Shown: positions 43,131-54,992, counted from the stretch's first letter. The stretch: 64,000 nt of DNA from Blastobasis lacticolella (GCA_905147135.1 LR990044.1:5770122-5834121), one strand, 5' to 3'. A program made the numbers and translations. Notes: generated by a model from the letters alone, not told the origin.

Positions 43131-43740
43131 GGAGCGTCAGTGGGTTAATAGTTAAGGGTCCGACTCGGACTTTAGGGTAACCATGTTGGATCCCAAGTAC
43201 CGCCGTGTACCAATGACATATTCTGAGTTATATACATTATTATTAAATTAGACGGAGCCGGGACGGGATCTTTTCGATTTGTTTTGAGAAGTTTCGGATC
43301 TACAACAAACTGACAATTATATGTGAGGATGGGACGCCTTTATGCATCCATATGAGGGTAGGAAGTCTACCCGCACATCACCGCAGCTGTCACCTGTCCA
43401 CTGCAGACTTTTCGTGACCACGGTGGGTGTAACCCTAACAAAACGTTGGGAAAAAAAAATGAAAATGTACGTCGCGTGTGATTCCCGTCTAATATAATAA
43501 TATGTGTAAAGAACTCGAGTTTTGTTTGAAACAAATATTATGTACATTAGTTGAACACTAACAGATGCTCTTACGGTGAGGGAAAACACGTGAGGAAACC
43601 TACTCATTCAGGCGACGTAACGTGTAACTATAATACATGGTTACGTTCTCCTGGAGCTCAGATGGCCGTCGCTCTACTGTGATCATCAAATCTGTCAAAC
43701 TGTCAAATCAAATCTGTCAAACATTGACGCTAAGATAATG
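43131..43740 (+). mobile_element. SINE family A copy split by a 298-bp insertion
   Basis: The head (GGAGCGTCAGTGGGTTAATAG) runs to TTATATACATTA at 43228-43239. The body resumes at TTATGTACATTA (43538-43549) with GTTGAACACTAACAGATGC and ends at ACATTGACGCTAAGATAATG. Confidence 0.75.
43240..43537 (-). mobile_element. 298-bp element nested in the SINE
   Basis: It is flanked by a 12-bp duplication of SINE sequence (11 of 12 identical). On the minus strand it contains TTAGACGGGAATCACACGCG, CCACCGTGGTCACGAAAAGT and GGTAGACTTCCTACCCTCAT, words typical of a dispersed lepidopteran repeat. A 12-bp duplication favours target-primed retroposition over a cut-and-paste element. Confidence 0.6.
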
Positions 43741-45289
43741 ATGATTAATTATTATATGGTTCCGAATGTAAGCGTGCAATTATATGATTGTAGGTCCTCA
43801 TTTTCACATTATCAAAGTGTGCCTACAGTACCTAATATAATCTAAATAATCCTAAGTATTAATCCTGGAGGTTATGGGCCTGGTAAATGAGTTCAATACC
43901 TACGCGATTTCTGCAGCATCTTATCAATGCAACCAATCGTTTCATCAAAGCATTAGTAACGATAAATATGTATATTCTCCGAATGACCGGCATCTCATAG
44001 TCGATAGAATCTTGTGCAACGGAAATGCAGAATTAGCAACAACTTAATTAAAACCTTGCATTTCATTTGACGAAGATACAAATATTTGTTTACGACCAGA
44101 TGATACTATCAATGGTATTAAATATTAATTTTCAACAAACTTGTATGTACAGTGGCCATTTTGAGGCATTTTCGTCTCATACAAAATAATTAAGTTAGAG
44201 TACAGTCCATGCGCAATCAGAACGCGCGTGTTGTGTTACCTTCTCAAAGCAAATAACCTAAATTTCCACTTCTGACCATTGCTGAAAACGTTCCCTGCAG
44301 GATCCATTTTTTTCCCGGGACAAAAGAAATCTGTGCCACTGCGGAATAAAGTAGCTTCTAATTAGTGACACCGTTTTTTAAATCAGTACTAGTGTACTCC
44401 CAACATACAAATATACAAACTTTTTCTGTTTTGTATCTACATCTATACTAATACTAATCTATACCAATACTATAAAGAGGATATATTTGATTGTTTGTGG
44501 GTTTGTTTATTTATTAGGAATAAACTCAAAAACTAACCGATTTAAAAAATGGTTTCAGTTATAGTAAGCTTCATTATCAGAGAGTAACATAGGCTATATA
44601 TTAGTTTTAAATAAATTAGTGTTCCTGGGGAAAATTGCAATAGTATAACTATAGTGTTGCGGTCCACTAAAGCCAGCACTAAAGTCTAGTTTTACAGCTG
44701 CAGTGTCGCTGAACTCATTTGAGTTAAGCGCACTTTGGTCAAAATAAAACACAATCCGGGAGCCTTTTTTATCACACAACGCATATCGAATATCACAATA
44801 TAAAAGAAATAGGAATGATAATCTAAATCACTAAACAAAATAAATGTAGGCGCCTAAAATCTCTTTGAAATTTTAAAATGTACAAATATCAATTTGCACA
44901 TGAACAGCAATTTTGGTGCAACCAGCTTGCTACTGCATACTGTACGCTACGCTACCTCATTCATTTGCGTTCTTCAAAATAGTTCTACGCGTTCTTCAGA
45001 GCAAAGCAGCTCCTTATTGATTAAATTGTTTATTAAATTCAGGAAACAAAAAAAAACAAAATACAAATTCAAATAAACCCGATCAATAGTTGAACGCATT
45101 AATGCCTAAACCCGTTCCATGAATGTTTTAATCTCAACAAACGTCTAAGTAAATAAATAAACCATCTTAATAAACGAGCGCGTTGATGTCTTTTGTATAG
45201 AACGCGTGAACGTTCGAACACTTAAAAATTAACACAATTCTAGACATTATTTTTTGACACAAGTACAGTTCATAACAGTCCACTGGCGG
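43741..45289. other. Intergenic, no gene seen
   Basis: A dispersed-repeat scrap lies at about 44280-44600 (CCCTGCAGGATCC, GGGACAAAAG, AACTTTTTCTGTTTTG). The small frame at 44594-44779 has no supporting feature. Confidence 0.45.
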
Positions 45290-45475
45290 ATTTTAGCCTC
45301 CTCCACACTATTGGAGGGTTCTGCCTTAATTTTGGGGTAAACGAGTTGTTGAGTGGAGTTTGCGACTCGAAAAGCGTAGATGGATGCTAGATGCGGCAAG
45401 CCGCGGACAGGGTGCATTGGCGCTCTGCAGGAACCTATGTTCAGCAGTGGACTAGAGGCTGATAATGATGATGAT
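45290..45475 (+). mobile_element. Non-LTR retrotransposon 3' end remnant
   Basis: GCGGACAGGGTGCATTGGCG, GAACCTATGTTCAGCAGTGG, GACTAGAGGCTGATAATGAT and a GAT tail, the same family as 4745-4850. Confidence 0.65.
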
Positions 45476-45559
45476 GATCTACGGCAGGCCGGTCGGAGAT
45501 CGCAGTGTAGTAATAACGTAATATATTAAAACGTCGGAAAGACTAAGTTTACATATACT

Positions 45560-45760
45560 CAAAAAATTTCTAAACTTCTAAACTGATTTTAATAAAACAA
45601 AACTAAGAACCAGTTAAATTAAACTGTCTTTTAAATAAAGTAAGCCACAAAGAAATCAGTCCATCCATTTGGGAGATACGATTCCACATACAGACACACA
45701 AATACAAAAATATTCTTGTTGAATTTGCTAACCCATTATTGCAGGGCACTTTGATTTATA
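45560..45760 (+). repeat. Dispersed repeat related to 2790-2943
   Basis: Shares AAAACTAAG, AAACTGTCTTTTAAATAAAG and CAGACACAC in the same order as the copy at 2790. The class is unknown. Confidence 0.45.
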
Positions 45761-45780
45761 TAGGAGTAGGATCATAAAAT

Positions 45781-45925
45781 ATTAGGACTTCCAACGATTA
45801 GGACTAACGACATTAGCACTTCTGATAATTAGGACAAAGAACATTAGAAGTAACGACACTCGATATTTGAGACGATATTTAGGACAATAAAAATTAGGAC
45901 ACAAATTTTGGGACATTATTAGAGA
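45781..45925 (+). repeat. Degenerate ~16-bp minisatellite built on ATTAGGAC
   Basis: ATTAGGAC or close variants (ATTAGCAC, ATTAGAAG, TTTAGGAC) recur about every 15-18 bp, often followed by a CAACG/TAACGAC-like word. At least seven units are visible, much decayed. Confidence 0.55.
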
Positions 45926-46949
45926 CCTTGGAAAGCGGTAACTGGCGCCCGTAATAATTTCATAGTGCGTGTTGTCAATGTAACGACATAGGTGGAATAC
46001 CACCTGCCTGTGATGACGCTGGCTATCTTATCCTTCAAATCGGAACACAACACCGAAAATTTCCATGACATAAGTAGCTAATTTTGGAAGGTACTCATTA
46101 TTGTATCTTCCAAAAGCGTCGAAGCAATTTTATAAGATTGCTGTAAACAAAATTATTGCCATTGAAGCCCACAAGGCGTTTTGAAAACACGTGGTTTGAA
46201 ATAATAACTTTCATTTGGTTTTAAAGTCAGCAGCAAATAATATTTCTACATTTTAATACAACGTCAAAATAACTATCTTTATTACAGTGCCACAGACTCC
46301 TCTGACCCAGTGACGGCGGCGTTGCTGTTGAAAACAAAGTGACATTTCAAAATTCCAGTGCTAACCACTAATATACAGCGAAAAGCGACAGGCAAAGAGT
46401 TTTTACCCGACTGCGATAGAATCGGGTTATCACTAAAATACTTGTACAGACAGCACCTCAACCTACCCTGTTTAGAAAGACTTTGGACCGTTTCTGGTTT
46501 GTACACGCACCCATAGTGCTGCTAGCTCATTTTATGCTGGTGGTGGGTCCGATAAATCCATGTGGTGTACTCCAGACTTGAATATAGCACCATCCCCTTA
46601 AATTAACAGCTGTTCTACAGTCAGCAGCAAATTGTTCGGAGCCTCCTAGCATACTTTCTACTAATATTATTTATACGAAAGTTTGTAAAGTGGTTTGCTA
46701 CTCCTTCACGAAAAATCTGTTTAACGGATTTTGATTAAATTTACGTAAAATAACGTATAGCTCAAATAAGCACATAGGCTATAATTTATCGTGCAAATCA
46801 ATGTGGTTCCAGCAGGAACTGGTTTGGAATGTTATAACAGAAGCTAGGATATTTTTGCTGCGAACTCAAATATCAATACGTGACAAGATAAGTCGTGCGC
46901 ACAGCTGTATGGCGGCCGAAATATTCCATACGCGTCTGTGGACTCTGCC
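45926..46949. other. Intergenic, no gene seen
   Basis: Contains a dispersed-repeat scrap at 46670-46810 (AAAATCTGTTTAACGGATTTTG, GTGCAAATCAATGTGGTTCC). The minus-strand 74-codon frame at 46282-46506 lacks support. Confidence 0.45.
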
Positions 46950-47060
46950 AGTTGAGTCCGCGCTGGTGCGACGCGAGTGCGCGGGTATAGCCCGCTTGAA
47001 TTTGTATGGACCGGCCAGACGAGGCGTGCGCACTCGCGTTACACCAATTACGACTCAATT
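46950..47060. mobile_element. Fold-back element with GC-rich arms
   Basis: Arms 46950-46982 and 47028-47060 are inverted copies with a perfect 12-bp core (ACGCGAGTGCGC / GCGCACTCGCGT) and an outer TTGAGTC/GACTCAA. The interior is about 45 bp. Confidence 0.6.
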
Positions 47061-47127
47061 GTTGAGCCGAATGCAGCGAACGAATTTATTCATGTGTGGT
47101 AGGTCAGTTCATTCCGAAGATGACTGT

Positions 47128-47389
47128 TCATCACCATGACAGCCAATATCGTTCCACTGCAGAACTAAGGGCATCTCCCTTGAAAGCGGAGGTTATTACT
47201 ATAATCTCTACGCTTGGCAAGCGGGTTGGAGATCGCAGTGTTATAAATAAAACAATGGAAAACCATGCTGCCCATTTTCCAGTCTATAGAGACTCTAAGA
47301 TCTATTGCTAAAACATTACTCACGTTGTACGACACCAACGAATGTAGGGGTTGCTGCTATTTTACTCTGCCGGACACCTCACGGCTAAT
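47128..47389 (-). mobile_element. SINE-like family C with 12-bp target duplication
   Basis: GAAGATGACTGT flanks at 47116-47127 and 47390-47401. The body has GGAGGTTATTACTATAATC, TACGCTTGGCAAGCGGGTTG, GAGATCGCAGTGTT and ACGAATGTAGGGGTTG. Confidence 0.78.
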
Positions 47390-47401
47390 GAAGATGACTG
47401 T

Positions 47402-48845
47402 ACATGGCAACAAATGCCTCACCAGCTACGACCTCCGCAGATCAGACAATTGGCAGCGTCATTTGATTCACACATTTTTAATTTCCAATCCACCTGCCGT
47501 TTAGATCATGGATAAATACTACAATAGTATGCGGGACTGCTATGGACTATTGGTGAAATAAGAGGTTTAAAATTGTTTTTACTTTTTTGTTTAAAAAGTA
47601 GACATGTTAACTATTTCCATAAAAAGGACATCAACGCGCCCGTTTCACTTAACGTATTAAAATATTAATCTGGTTTATATTAAACTCGTGGGCCCGGCGC
47701 GTGGCGTTCTACCCCTACCCTACCTTACCCTACCCCTACCCCTACCCTACACCCTTTTTTTCGTGGGGATAATCCATTAATGGATATCTACTCGTCGGCC
47801 AAGGATGGCGAGAAAATTAACCTTACACCTACCCTACCTACCTACTTTATCCTTTTTCTGTTACTTCCTCTTGAATTACTCTATCTATTGTTGAAAACCG
47901 CATTAAAATCCGTTGCTTAGTTTAACAGATCCAAGCGTACACAGATACATAGGGACAGGTGGCGGGAAGCGACTTTGTTTTGTACTATGTATAGAAGATA
48001 TATATAGAAGAGAAAAAGGAGTAATCTCCGAAAAATTCTCTCGATAACGGGAAACTACACTATAGCCGAGTGTCATAGGATACTACTATTGATCCCGGTA
48101 AAATAATAGGATCCAGCGTGGTAGTTGAATGTTTACAGGGATTGAACCGCGCGCGGGTGAAAACCGCGGTACGTAGAACTTTATGTTTATTTATTTAACT
48201 ATTCATTGCACACAATAAAGACATACAGAGAGAGAACATCGATATAACTGATACAAAAGGCACTATTTGTTTTTAAAAGAAATTTCTTCCAGCTAGCCTA
48301 CAGAAGTGTGGTCTACAAATTGTTGTGTTAATAAAAAATATGTATTCTATTCTATTCTAGTACAAAATAAATAAATAACCTCTACTAAACTGAATCTATA
48401 CAAGTAAAGCTGTGATTTGTATATTTTGGTGTTATGGTATCGTTATTTTAATAATTATTAACATAATATTCAAGATTATATTCAGATTAAGCAATAGTTA
48501 AGGATGAATAATGTTAAGGCCGTGGTGATGAATTCAAGGCAAATAGCGTGTCTTTAGAGATTTGAGAATACATTTATAACGACTCAATTGAGCTGTGGTT
48601 AATTTGATGGTATGTCGTGCAGAATGTCCTAGGTTCAAATTTCATTCTATTTATTTTGTATATCATGTAGTTTAAATGTAATTCATAATGTTATATTGTT
48701 GTATATATTTCCTACATAGTTATTATTTTTTGAAGGTAGTTTTATAAAATACCAGAATGTAAGTTTTGTAAAATGTAACTTGAAAACCATATCCTATAGG
48801 TTTTATACCTATTTCCTATTACACCCTGTATGAGCACGAAATAAA
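47402..48845. other. Intergenic with low-complexity CCCTA tract
   Basis: No gene is seen. 47708-47755 is a degenerate CCCTA/CCCCTA tract followed by a T-run. A dispersed-repeat scrap lies at 48010-48190 (AAACTACACTATAGCCGAG; GAACCGCGCGCGGGTGAAA). A further repeat tail sits at 48185-48345 (TTTATTTATTTAACTATTC). Confidence 0.5.
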
Positions 48846-49105
48846 AATCGAACCCCAGGGCCGAAACATACCAATGACTCTTTTCTGAGTTATACTGTTA
48901 CGCTGAAAGAAAATATCGTGATGAAACCTACACATTCAGGCGTCTAAAAGTGTAACCATGATCAAATATGGTCAGGTCCCCCCTGTAAATATGTTCGCGG
49001 AGGTCCTATGGCAGTCGCTCCACTTAATTTACCTGATCTGGCAAATCCTGGATCATGGACCCAGGGGCCTCGTGAGCGAAAGCACAACCGTGAGTTAAAT
49101 GCCAA
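48846..49105 (+). mobile_element. SINE family A copy, head degraded
   Basis: CCAATGACTCTTTTCTGAGT, GATGAAACCTACACATTCAG, GGCAGTCGCTCCACTTAAT, CAAATCCTGGATCATGG and the 3' end GTTAAATGCCAATATGATTA. It lies just beyond the 3' end of gene 49299-50583. Confidence 0.8.
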
Positions 49106-49157
49106 TATGATTATTTATAAGCACAAAATTAAAAACAATTTATCTTTAAAAAAACAG

Positions 49158-49163
49158 TTTATT
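49158..49163 (-). terminator. Polyadenylation signal of gene 49299-50583
   Basis: AATAAA on the minus strand (TTTATT on plus) lies 136 bp after the stop codon. Confidence 0.55.
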
Positions 49164-49298
49164 ATGAAAATATAATAATTTTAATTTAATATCACAACAA
49201 AATTATAACAAAAAATTGAGCTAATCTATATAAAACACATCCGTTTTCAACTTTGAACTATTTTAGGTATCGTTTCGAAATGATGTTTCAGTTTATCT

Positions 49299-50583
49299 TT
49301 ACCAACCGCTGGCATAACGCACAGCAGAGTAAGATGGGGCAGCAACAGATACAACCCGAGGGGCGGCAACGACGGGGGCTGCCACGACCGGGGCTGTGTA
49401 GCTGACAGCAGGGGCAGAGTAGCTGACGGCGGGAGCAGCGTAGCTCACGGCAGGAGCAGCATAGCTAACGGTACGTGGGGCGAGGCTAAGGGCAGGAGCT
49501 GCTACGCTCACAGCAGGGGCAGCGTAGCTGACAGCGGGAGCGGCATATCTGACAGCGGGAGCGGCATAGCTCACGGCAGGAGCGGCATAGCTAACGGTAC
49601 GTGGGGCGAGACTAAGGGCAGGAGCGGCTACGCTGACGGCAGGAGCAGCGTAGCTGAGAGCAGGGGAAGAGTAGCTGACGGCAGGAGCTGCGTATCTGAC
49701 GGCAGGGGCGGCATAACTGACGGCAGGGGCAGCATAGCTGACAGTACGTGGGGCGTAGCTGACGACGGGCGCGCGTACCACAGGATAGGAGTGGTAGGTC
49801 ACCCCGGGAACGTCGTAGTGCACGGCGCTGACGGCAGGAGGTGATGAGTAGCTGACGCTGCTAAGAGGGGCGGCGTGCTGGCCGGTCAGGAAACCGCGTT
49901 TCTGGCGAATGTTGCCGGCGGAGGCTACGGCCAGCACGGCGCAGAATGCCACCTGAGAAAGGGAAAATAACATTGTTATTTACTTATTTACGCAAGAGAT
50001 ACGCGAGAAAGCAGGATATCCTAAAATGAGGAACATAACGAAGAACTTTTGAGACATAATTATTAGCCAGTAATTCGATCCAGCAATAGAGTGCCTGAGG
50101 AGGTTCAGTATTTTATCAATGCAGGTAACTATGTCATTTATGTTTAAATGTTTGTCACAGTTACAATTTCTTTGTCTAAAGGTAGTCATGCTCGGCCGTG
50201 TGGTATCCGGCAAAGTAGAATAGCACCAACCCCTTACACTCGTGAGTGTCGTAGATGGTGACTAATGTTTTCGAGGCAAAAGATATAGAGTCTCCGTAGG
50301 CTAAAATAGGCAGCAGCAATTTCCATTGTTAGATTTATAACACTGCGATCTCCGACCCGCCTGCCAAGCGTGAAGATTACGGTAATAATATGGCCCTAAG
50401 TCCTGCAGTGGCCTTTTATGGGGTGTGATGATGATCCAAGCTTGCACTGAAGATGTAACCGAATTATATTATCACTTTAACACTGAGTCAGTCGTAGGCA
50501 CACTTAACACAACCAAAAAGTTCGGCTTTTTCACACAAAAAGTAGATTCAAAATCCTAAGTAGGTACTCACAAAGGATTTCAT
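49299..50583 (-). CDS. Secreted cuticle-type protein 4 (AAPAVSY repeats)
   Basis: On the minus strand exon 1 is 50583-50572 (MKSF, donor GTGAGT) and exon 2 is 49952-49299 (acceptor TCTCAG), phase 0. An upstream in-frame ATG at 49973 lies within the intron and would spoil the signal peptide, so I start at 50583. The product is 221 residues. The signal peptide (MKSFVAFCAVLAVASA) precedes GNIRQKRG, a furin-like dibasic site. The core is a run of AAPAVSY/AAPAVRY heptads with ALSLAPRTVSY spacers, in which a block of about 45 residues is duplicated. The end is VRYASGW. AAPA/V-rich repeats are a known signature of low-complexity cuticular proteins in insects. The gene runs opposite to its four relatives. 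Confidence 0.9.
50188..50440 (+). mobile_element. SINE-like family C in intron 1 of gene 49299-50583
   Basis: From GGCCGTGTGGTATCCGG through AGAATAGCACCAACCCC, GATCTCCGACCCGCCTGCC and GTCCTGCAGTGG to GGTGTGATGATGATC. It is antisense to the host gene. No clear target duplication. Confidence 0.78.
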
Positions 50584-50652
50584 CTTGAGTTTTCGTTGGT
50601 GGTTTATCTTGAAGATGCGACTGTAGATTGATGTCTCTAGGCCTAAGCAGAT

Positions 50653-50661
50653 CTTTTTATA
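50653..50661 (-). promoter_or_regulatory. TATA box of gene 49299-50583
   Basis: TATAAAAAG on the minus strand lies 70 bp upstream of the ATG at 50583, the same spacing class as the other four genes. Confidence 0.78.
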
Positions 50662-50669
50662 GTTAATTT

Positions 50670-52057
50670 AATTAATGTGTAACATAATGTCGCAATGTGC
50701 CCTTGGATAGGATGGTGGAATTAATTGGATCGGAAAAATGCAAATGTCACGACATTTAATTTCCAATTGAATGCCTATCGTTGACTCGCCGTGTGGAGTT
50801 ACGATAGATTTGCGTTATAAGGCGACACCAGTTCAATGTTAATAAGTTCTCGAGTGGTGATTACGTATCCACAGACGCAGAGTAAGTTGGCCTCACCGGC
50901 GACCTAGTAAAGGTCGCAAGTATTGGCTGGATGCGGATTTCTGGAGATTTTTGGGGGAGCCTATGCCGGCTGCTACGGTGATGATGACCGGTTCTAATCT
51001 GATTCGCAGTCTATATCTAGAACGTTTCCTGAGGTTATTGATAGATTGATATATAACATTAATGTCATATCTTCCGAATATTAAAAATTGATGTTATATT
51101 AGGATGATAAACTGAGTATTCCGATTTGGCCGTGTCGTATGCTACAGATAGGAAAATTCACTCCAAAAGTATCTGGAGAAATATTTTTCCAGCGATAGAG
51201 ATTTTAGAGAAAATGAAAACTTTTTGGAATTATTAACCATGATCATGACTATAATCATGACCAAGCATAAAGTAGTATTGAACGCAGTGCATTCACTTAG
51301 CAACGAAGACTGTGAGAAGCGTATTCTTGAAGACAATATACACAGCGGGTCTTACTTCACATAGTACCGCTACATAGACAAGTATTGTTTGTGAGTACGG
51401 TTGACAGATACATAACACATAAACTTGTTATACTCACCTCCCTCGGGAGTCAAACAGCCACGAATGGTTATCGGAACACTAGCACGAATAGGACATAGAA
51501 ATAGAAATTTAGGAAAGATGTCCATATAGATATAAGTACTTGGGAGCGTCCCGGGACCCGGGATCCCGTCACCGGGACATTAACGCCAAGATTTTTATTT
51601 GAATTTTTATTCTATATGTTACCGCACCCCAAGTAAAATAGCAGCAGTAAACGTTATAAGGCTGATAGTTTTTGGATAGCGATAATAAAGAAAACCTGTA
51701 TGCCAGATGCCTATACTAATTTAAATAAAACAGCTCAACGGTAAGTTCTAGAAACACCTAAGTGCTTAACATTTTCACAAATAAATGCCCTTGGCCCAGA
51801 AATAATTTATTTTTGTCTTAGATCTGAGAGTCATATACAATACTCATCTAAATTGATTTATATGGATTTAGGTCAAATTCAATGCTCGGTCGAAGAACAA
51901 AATAGTCAGCTGCAAGGCCGTCCCCGCCATGACTTAAACATCATTTAAAAAGATATATTATAATAATTTATTAATAATGTACGCATTTGTTTCATTTATA
52001 TTCATCGAATCATAGACTAACAAAATATTTACTTGTTGGTTATAGTAATAGTACCTA
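50670..52057. other. Intergenic, no gene seen
   Basis: Upstream region of gene 4 and beyond. A 50-bp scrap of family A 3' end lies at 51545-51595 (CCGGGACATTAACGCCAAG). The segment at 50880-50990 resembles a decayed non-LTR tail (GGGAGCCTATGCCGGCTGCT). No exon-like structure. Confidence 0.5.
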
Positions 52058-52325
52058 CCTAAGTCAATATCTCGATTGTCACCCGCGCGCGAGGACCCGG
52101 GGTCCTCCTTGACCATGATCCAGGATTTGGCAATTACAGTGGACCGACTGCCATCTGACCTCCGAGATCCTGTAAACAGGGAACTTGACCGGATTGGATC
52201 ACAGGTACATATTCAGTCGCCTGAATGTGCAGGTCTCCTCATTATATTTTCCCTTACCGTAAGACCATCGGTTAGTGTTCAACTATTGTACATAACTCAC
52301 AAAAAAGTCATTTCTATATTTGGAT
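52058..52325 (-). mobile_element. SINE family A, reverse copy
   Basis: On the plus strand: GTCACCCGCGCGCGAGGACC, TCCTTGACCATGATCCAGG, GTGGACCGACTGCCATCTG and CATCGGTTAGTGTTCAACTA. The tRNA-like head is missing. Confidence 0.78.
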
Positions 52326-53162
52326 AACCATAGCGGTCCCCGCGGTCACTCAGTTAACATTCGGCAATCTCACTGGATCCTGTTACTTTCCCTATGCTAC
52401 TATAGCACTCGGAAAGAATGTAGTTTCCTAATACGATATAATTCACTAAATCTGTTCAGTACCTATTTTCGGAAAATAGCGCGTTCAAACAAACAAACTT
52501 TCAGCTTTACTAGCTGGCCTACTACTACTATTTATAGGCTATATTGTTGAGTAGTTTAAAAATCTTAGCGTACATACATACAAACTGCCGGGGACTAAAA
52601 AAACTATTGCTTTATACTATGTATAGAAGTACTTAGCACAGAAATAATAACAAACATCACCAGATAGGTACAAAACGAAACCGAACGGCCTGTCCAATCT
52701 GCGTTACACAATCTCTGCGCGGAACTGGCGCGGTGAACTTGACAATGACCAGCACAGGCGCATCGACGCGCACGGCTTTGTAAACAAACGGGGCCATGGC
52801 GGTGTGTTGAATCTGCGCCTGAGGTTATACAAAATGTATTTGTTAACCGAATTCATCTTTAGGGTTTGCCGGATATGGCCTTTTGTAACCAGAGTGATCT
52901 TTTTTGGTTTTGCCGGTTTTTTACTAATTACTAGCCTACATCTACTCTACACCTACCTTACACCTAACTACCCTTTTTTTCTCGCATACAAACCTTGTCT
53001 TGAAAATTACCAATCCAACAAAAAATAATTAATTAAGTAGCTACAGTCATTCTAAAATTGTACGCAAACTTGCAACATTTTTACACCTTGATTAATTATT
53101 GCAATTTTCCTAGGGATCTCAAATTTTTTGAAGATAAAACATAACCTATATTACTCGCTGAT
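52326..53162. other. Intergenic, repeat-like, no gene seen
   Basis: Contains a GC-rich patch at 52680-52810 (GCGCGGAACTGGCGCGGTG; GGCGCATCGACGCGCACGG) and a CTACACCTACC-like low-complexity stretch at 52940-52980. No coding features. Confidence 0.45.
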
Positions 53163-53210
53163 AATAACTGTGTTTTATCTGAAAATAAAACACATATTAA
53201 ATACTTACCT

Positions 53211-53374
53211 TATTTGAAGCTTACTAGTTTGAGATAGGCCCCTATCTGTTTTCCGTTTCCGTTTTGCCTTTCTCTTTCCATATAGCTCTGTCCCGCTCAT
53301 CACCCACGGCGATCCCCACCAGGCAGCCGCGACCGGTCTGAGGAACTGCGGTCCGCGGTCGGCTTGCTTCATTG
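53211..53374. repeat. DIRS left inverted terminal repeat
   Basis: Begins TATTTGAAGCTTACTAGTTT and ends GGCTTGCTTCATTG. It is the gap-free reverse complement of 58408-58571. Confidence 0.88.
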
Positions 53375-53405
53375 TGTCGAAAACACCAGGCAGAATTTAA
53401 ATTTT

Positions 53406-53510
53406 AAGCTTCAAATAAGGTAAGTATTTAATATGTGTTTTATTTTCAGGTAAAACACAGTTATTAAATCCTTGACCGTTATTTGAAGCTTACTAGTTTG
53501 AGACGTGTTT
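53406..53510. repeat. DIRS internal complementary region
   Basis: 53406-53467 is the reverse complement of the outermost left end (53163-53226; shared AAGCTTCAAATAAGGTAAGT and TAATATGTGTTTTATTTTCA). 53465-53504 is the reverse complement of the outermost right end (58548-58588; shared CCTTGACCGTTATTTGAAGC). The join of the two end sequences is the known template for circularisation in DIRS replication. Confidence 0.8.
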
Positions 53511-54189
53511 GTTATCGCCTGGTGATGGGGACGCCAAGGTGAAGGTTTAGTACCTAAATATATATAGGTGTACTGTAGGTATGTAAGTATAGAGATACCT
53601 AGATTCCATAGGTATGTAAAATATAAGGTTATAAACTTTTTATGGAATCATTGATTAAGTATACTTAACTTATAAGGGTGATGAGCATATTATTTTCAAA
53701 CAGGATCAGGCAAATAATTCAATGTTAGTTAGTTAATAATTCTATAATGAAGTAAAACATTCAATGGAACATAAAAATAATTTGTTATTTACTTCTTAAT
53801 TCCCTTAATTAACTGGGTTAAACAAGCTTGTAACCTTATTAATATTGGCAGGAGCTTGCATTATCTCCTGTTGTCGCGATGACCGACGCGTCGGTAGAAA
53901 GGGCTAAAGTATAACCCGACCTCCAGTTACCACGAGACAATATCTCGTCGACTGGGACATTATCCGACCAATTCTTCGAGAGCTATTGCTATACGTGAAA
54001 CTCCTTTAGGGTGACCCCTGGTAGTTATAAATTGACATGTAGATTTAGCGGTCCTGCACCTGTCTATAGCAAGGTTCACTAAGTGGTTTGTCCAAAATAC
54101 AGGGTCCAAATTTTTATTAACAGGAATTGAAACAAAATTCCAGCCTGACTGTCTGTAATTAGCGTTATCGGTTTTCGAACCAAATATTT
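53511..54189 (-). other. DIRS 3' region without recognised ORF
   Basis: Between the recombinase remnant and the internal complementary region. Possibly the rest of the recombinase C-terminus in decayed form; I cannot identify its catalytic Arg-His-Arg-Tyr set here. Confidence 0.4.
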
Positions 54190-54663
54190 GCCATTACATT
54201 ACGCTGTTATCTTGAATGAGGTGATCTGAATCAACGGCCAATAGCGTTAAATCGTGGACACGTCTGCCAGAGCATAAAAGACTGACTAGAGACAGAAAAT
54301 AGACTGTTTTCATCAGGGCCTTTTTGCTTAAGTATGTACACACGATGTCAATGTCCCAAATTGGTTGCTTCCGATGTATAGGTTTCATTAATGCAATAGA
54401 TTTCAATATGTGTTTGACAAGAGTGTGGGAACTCAAGGACTCCGTACTTTCTGCATTACATAAAGTAGCCACTACAGACTTCTGCAAAAGTATTGTGTAA
54501 TAAGACAATCCGTGGTGAAGGTGTAAGACAGCGAAAAAAGAACTAGGATAGGTCCGGTTGGAATAAGCGAATCCACTGAAGATTTCGTAGCCCAACTAAG
54601 CCATCTTTTCCATGCTACATGGTAAGTCTTGCCTGTAGATGCACGCCAAGATGCTGGCAACAA
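54190..54663 (-). pseudogene. DIRS tyrosine recombinase remnant
   Basis: The N-terminal core-binding part reads SWRASTGKTYHVAWKRWLSW (54663-54472). A following frame (54595-54194) has HRKQPIWDIDIVCTYLSK, then LLCSGRRVHDLTLL, which carries the first catalytic Arg context (SGRRVHDL). The later His and Tyr motifs were not found. DIRS elements use this enzyme instead of an integrase to insert circular DNA. Confidence 0.75.
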
Positions 54664-54992
54664 CTTTTTCTGATTTTAGTTTCAACCTGTCAAACTCCTT
54701 GACCACCCCCACATTTCCAGACCTCCAGAGTGAGCATTAGCTGAACTCTGTATAGAGGAAGGTTGGTCGCTGTGTCTATTAGGCTGTGTATACTCCTCGC
54801 GCCGAGTTCAGATGTGATATAACCTGGGGGATCAGATAAGGCGGCGGAAAGACCCATGCTAAATTGTACGCCAACAGACGGGAGAATGCATCGCTGAACA
54901 TAGCTTGTGTCGTTCAAGTCTAGAGATACGTAACTTGGCAATCACGTGAGTATGTTCTGACGCGAACTAGCCTATCACTGGTGACCCGAACT

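Noticed and set aside
47708..47755. CCCTA-rich tract as interstitial telomere
   Set aside because: The lepidopteran telomere unit is CCTAA/TTAGG; this tract is degenerate CCCTAC/CCCCTA and ends in a T-run, a common low-complexity part of dispersed repeats.
49953..49973. Start of gene 4 at the upstream in-frame ATG (49973)
   Set aside because: That ATG lies in the intron just before a good acceptor; the exon at 50583-50572 plus this acceptor gives a signal peptide matching the sister genes.
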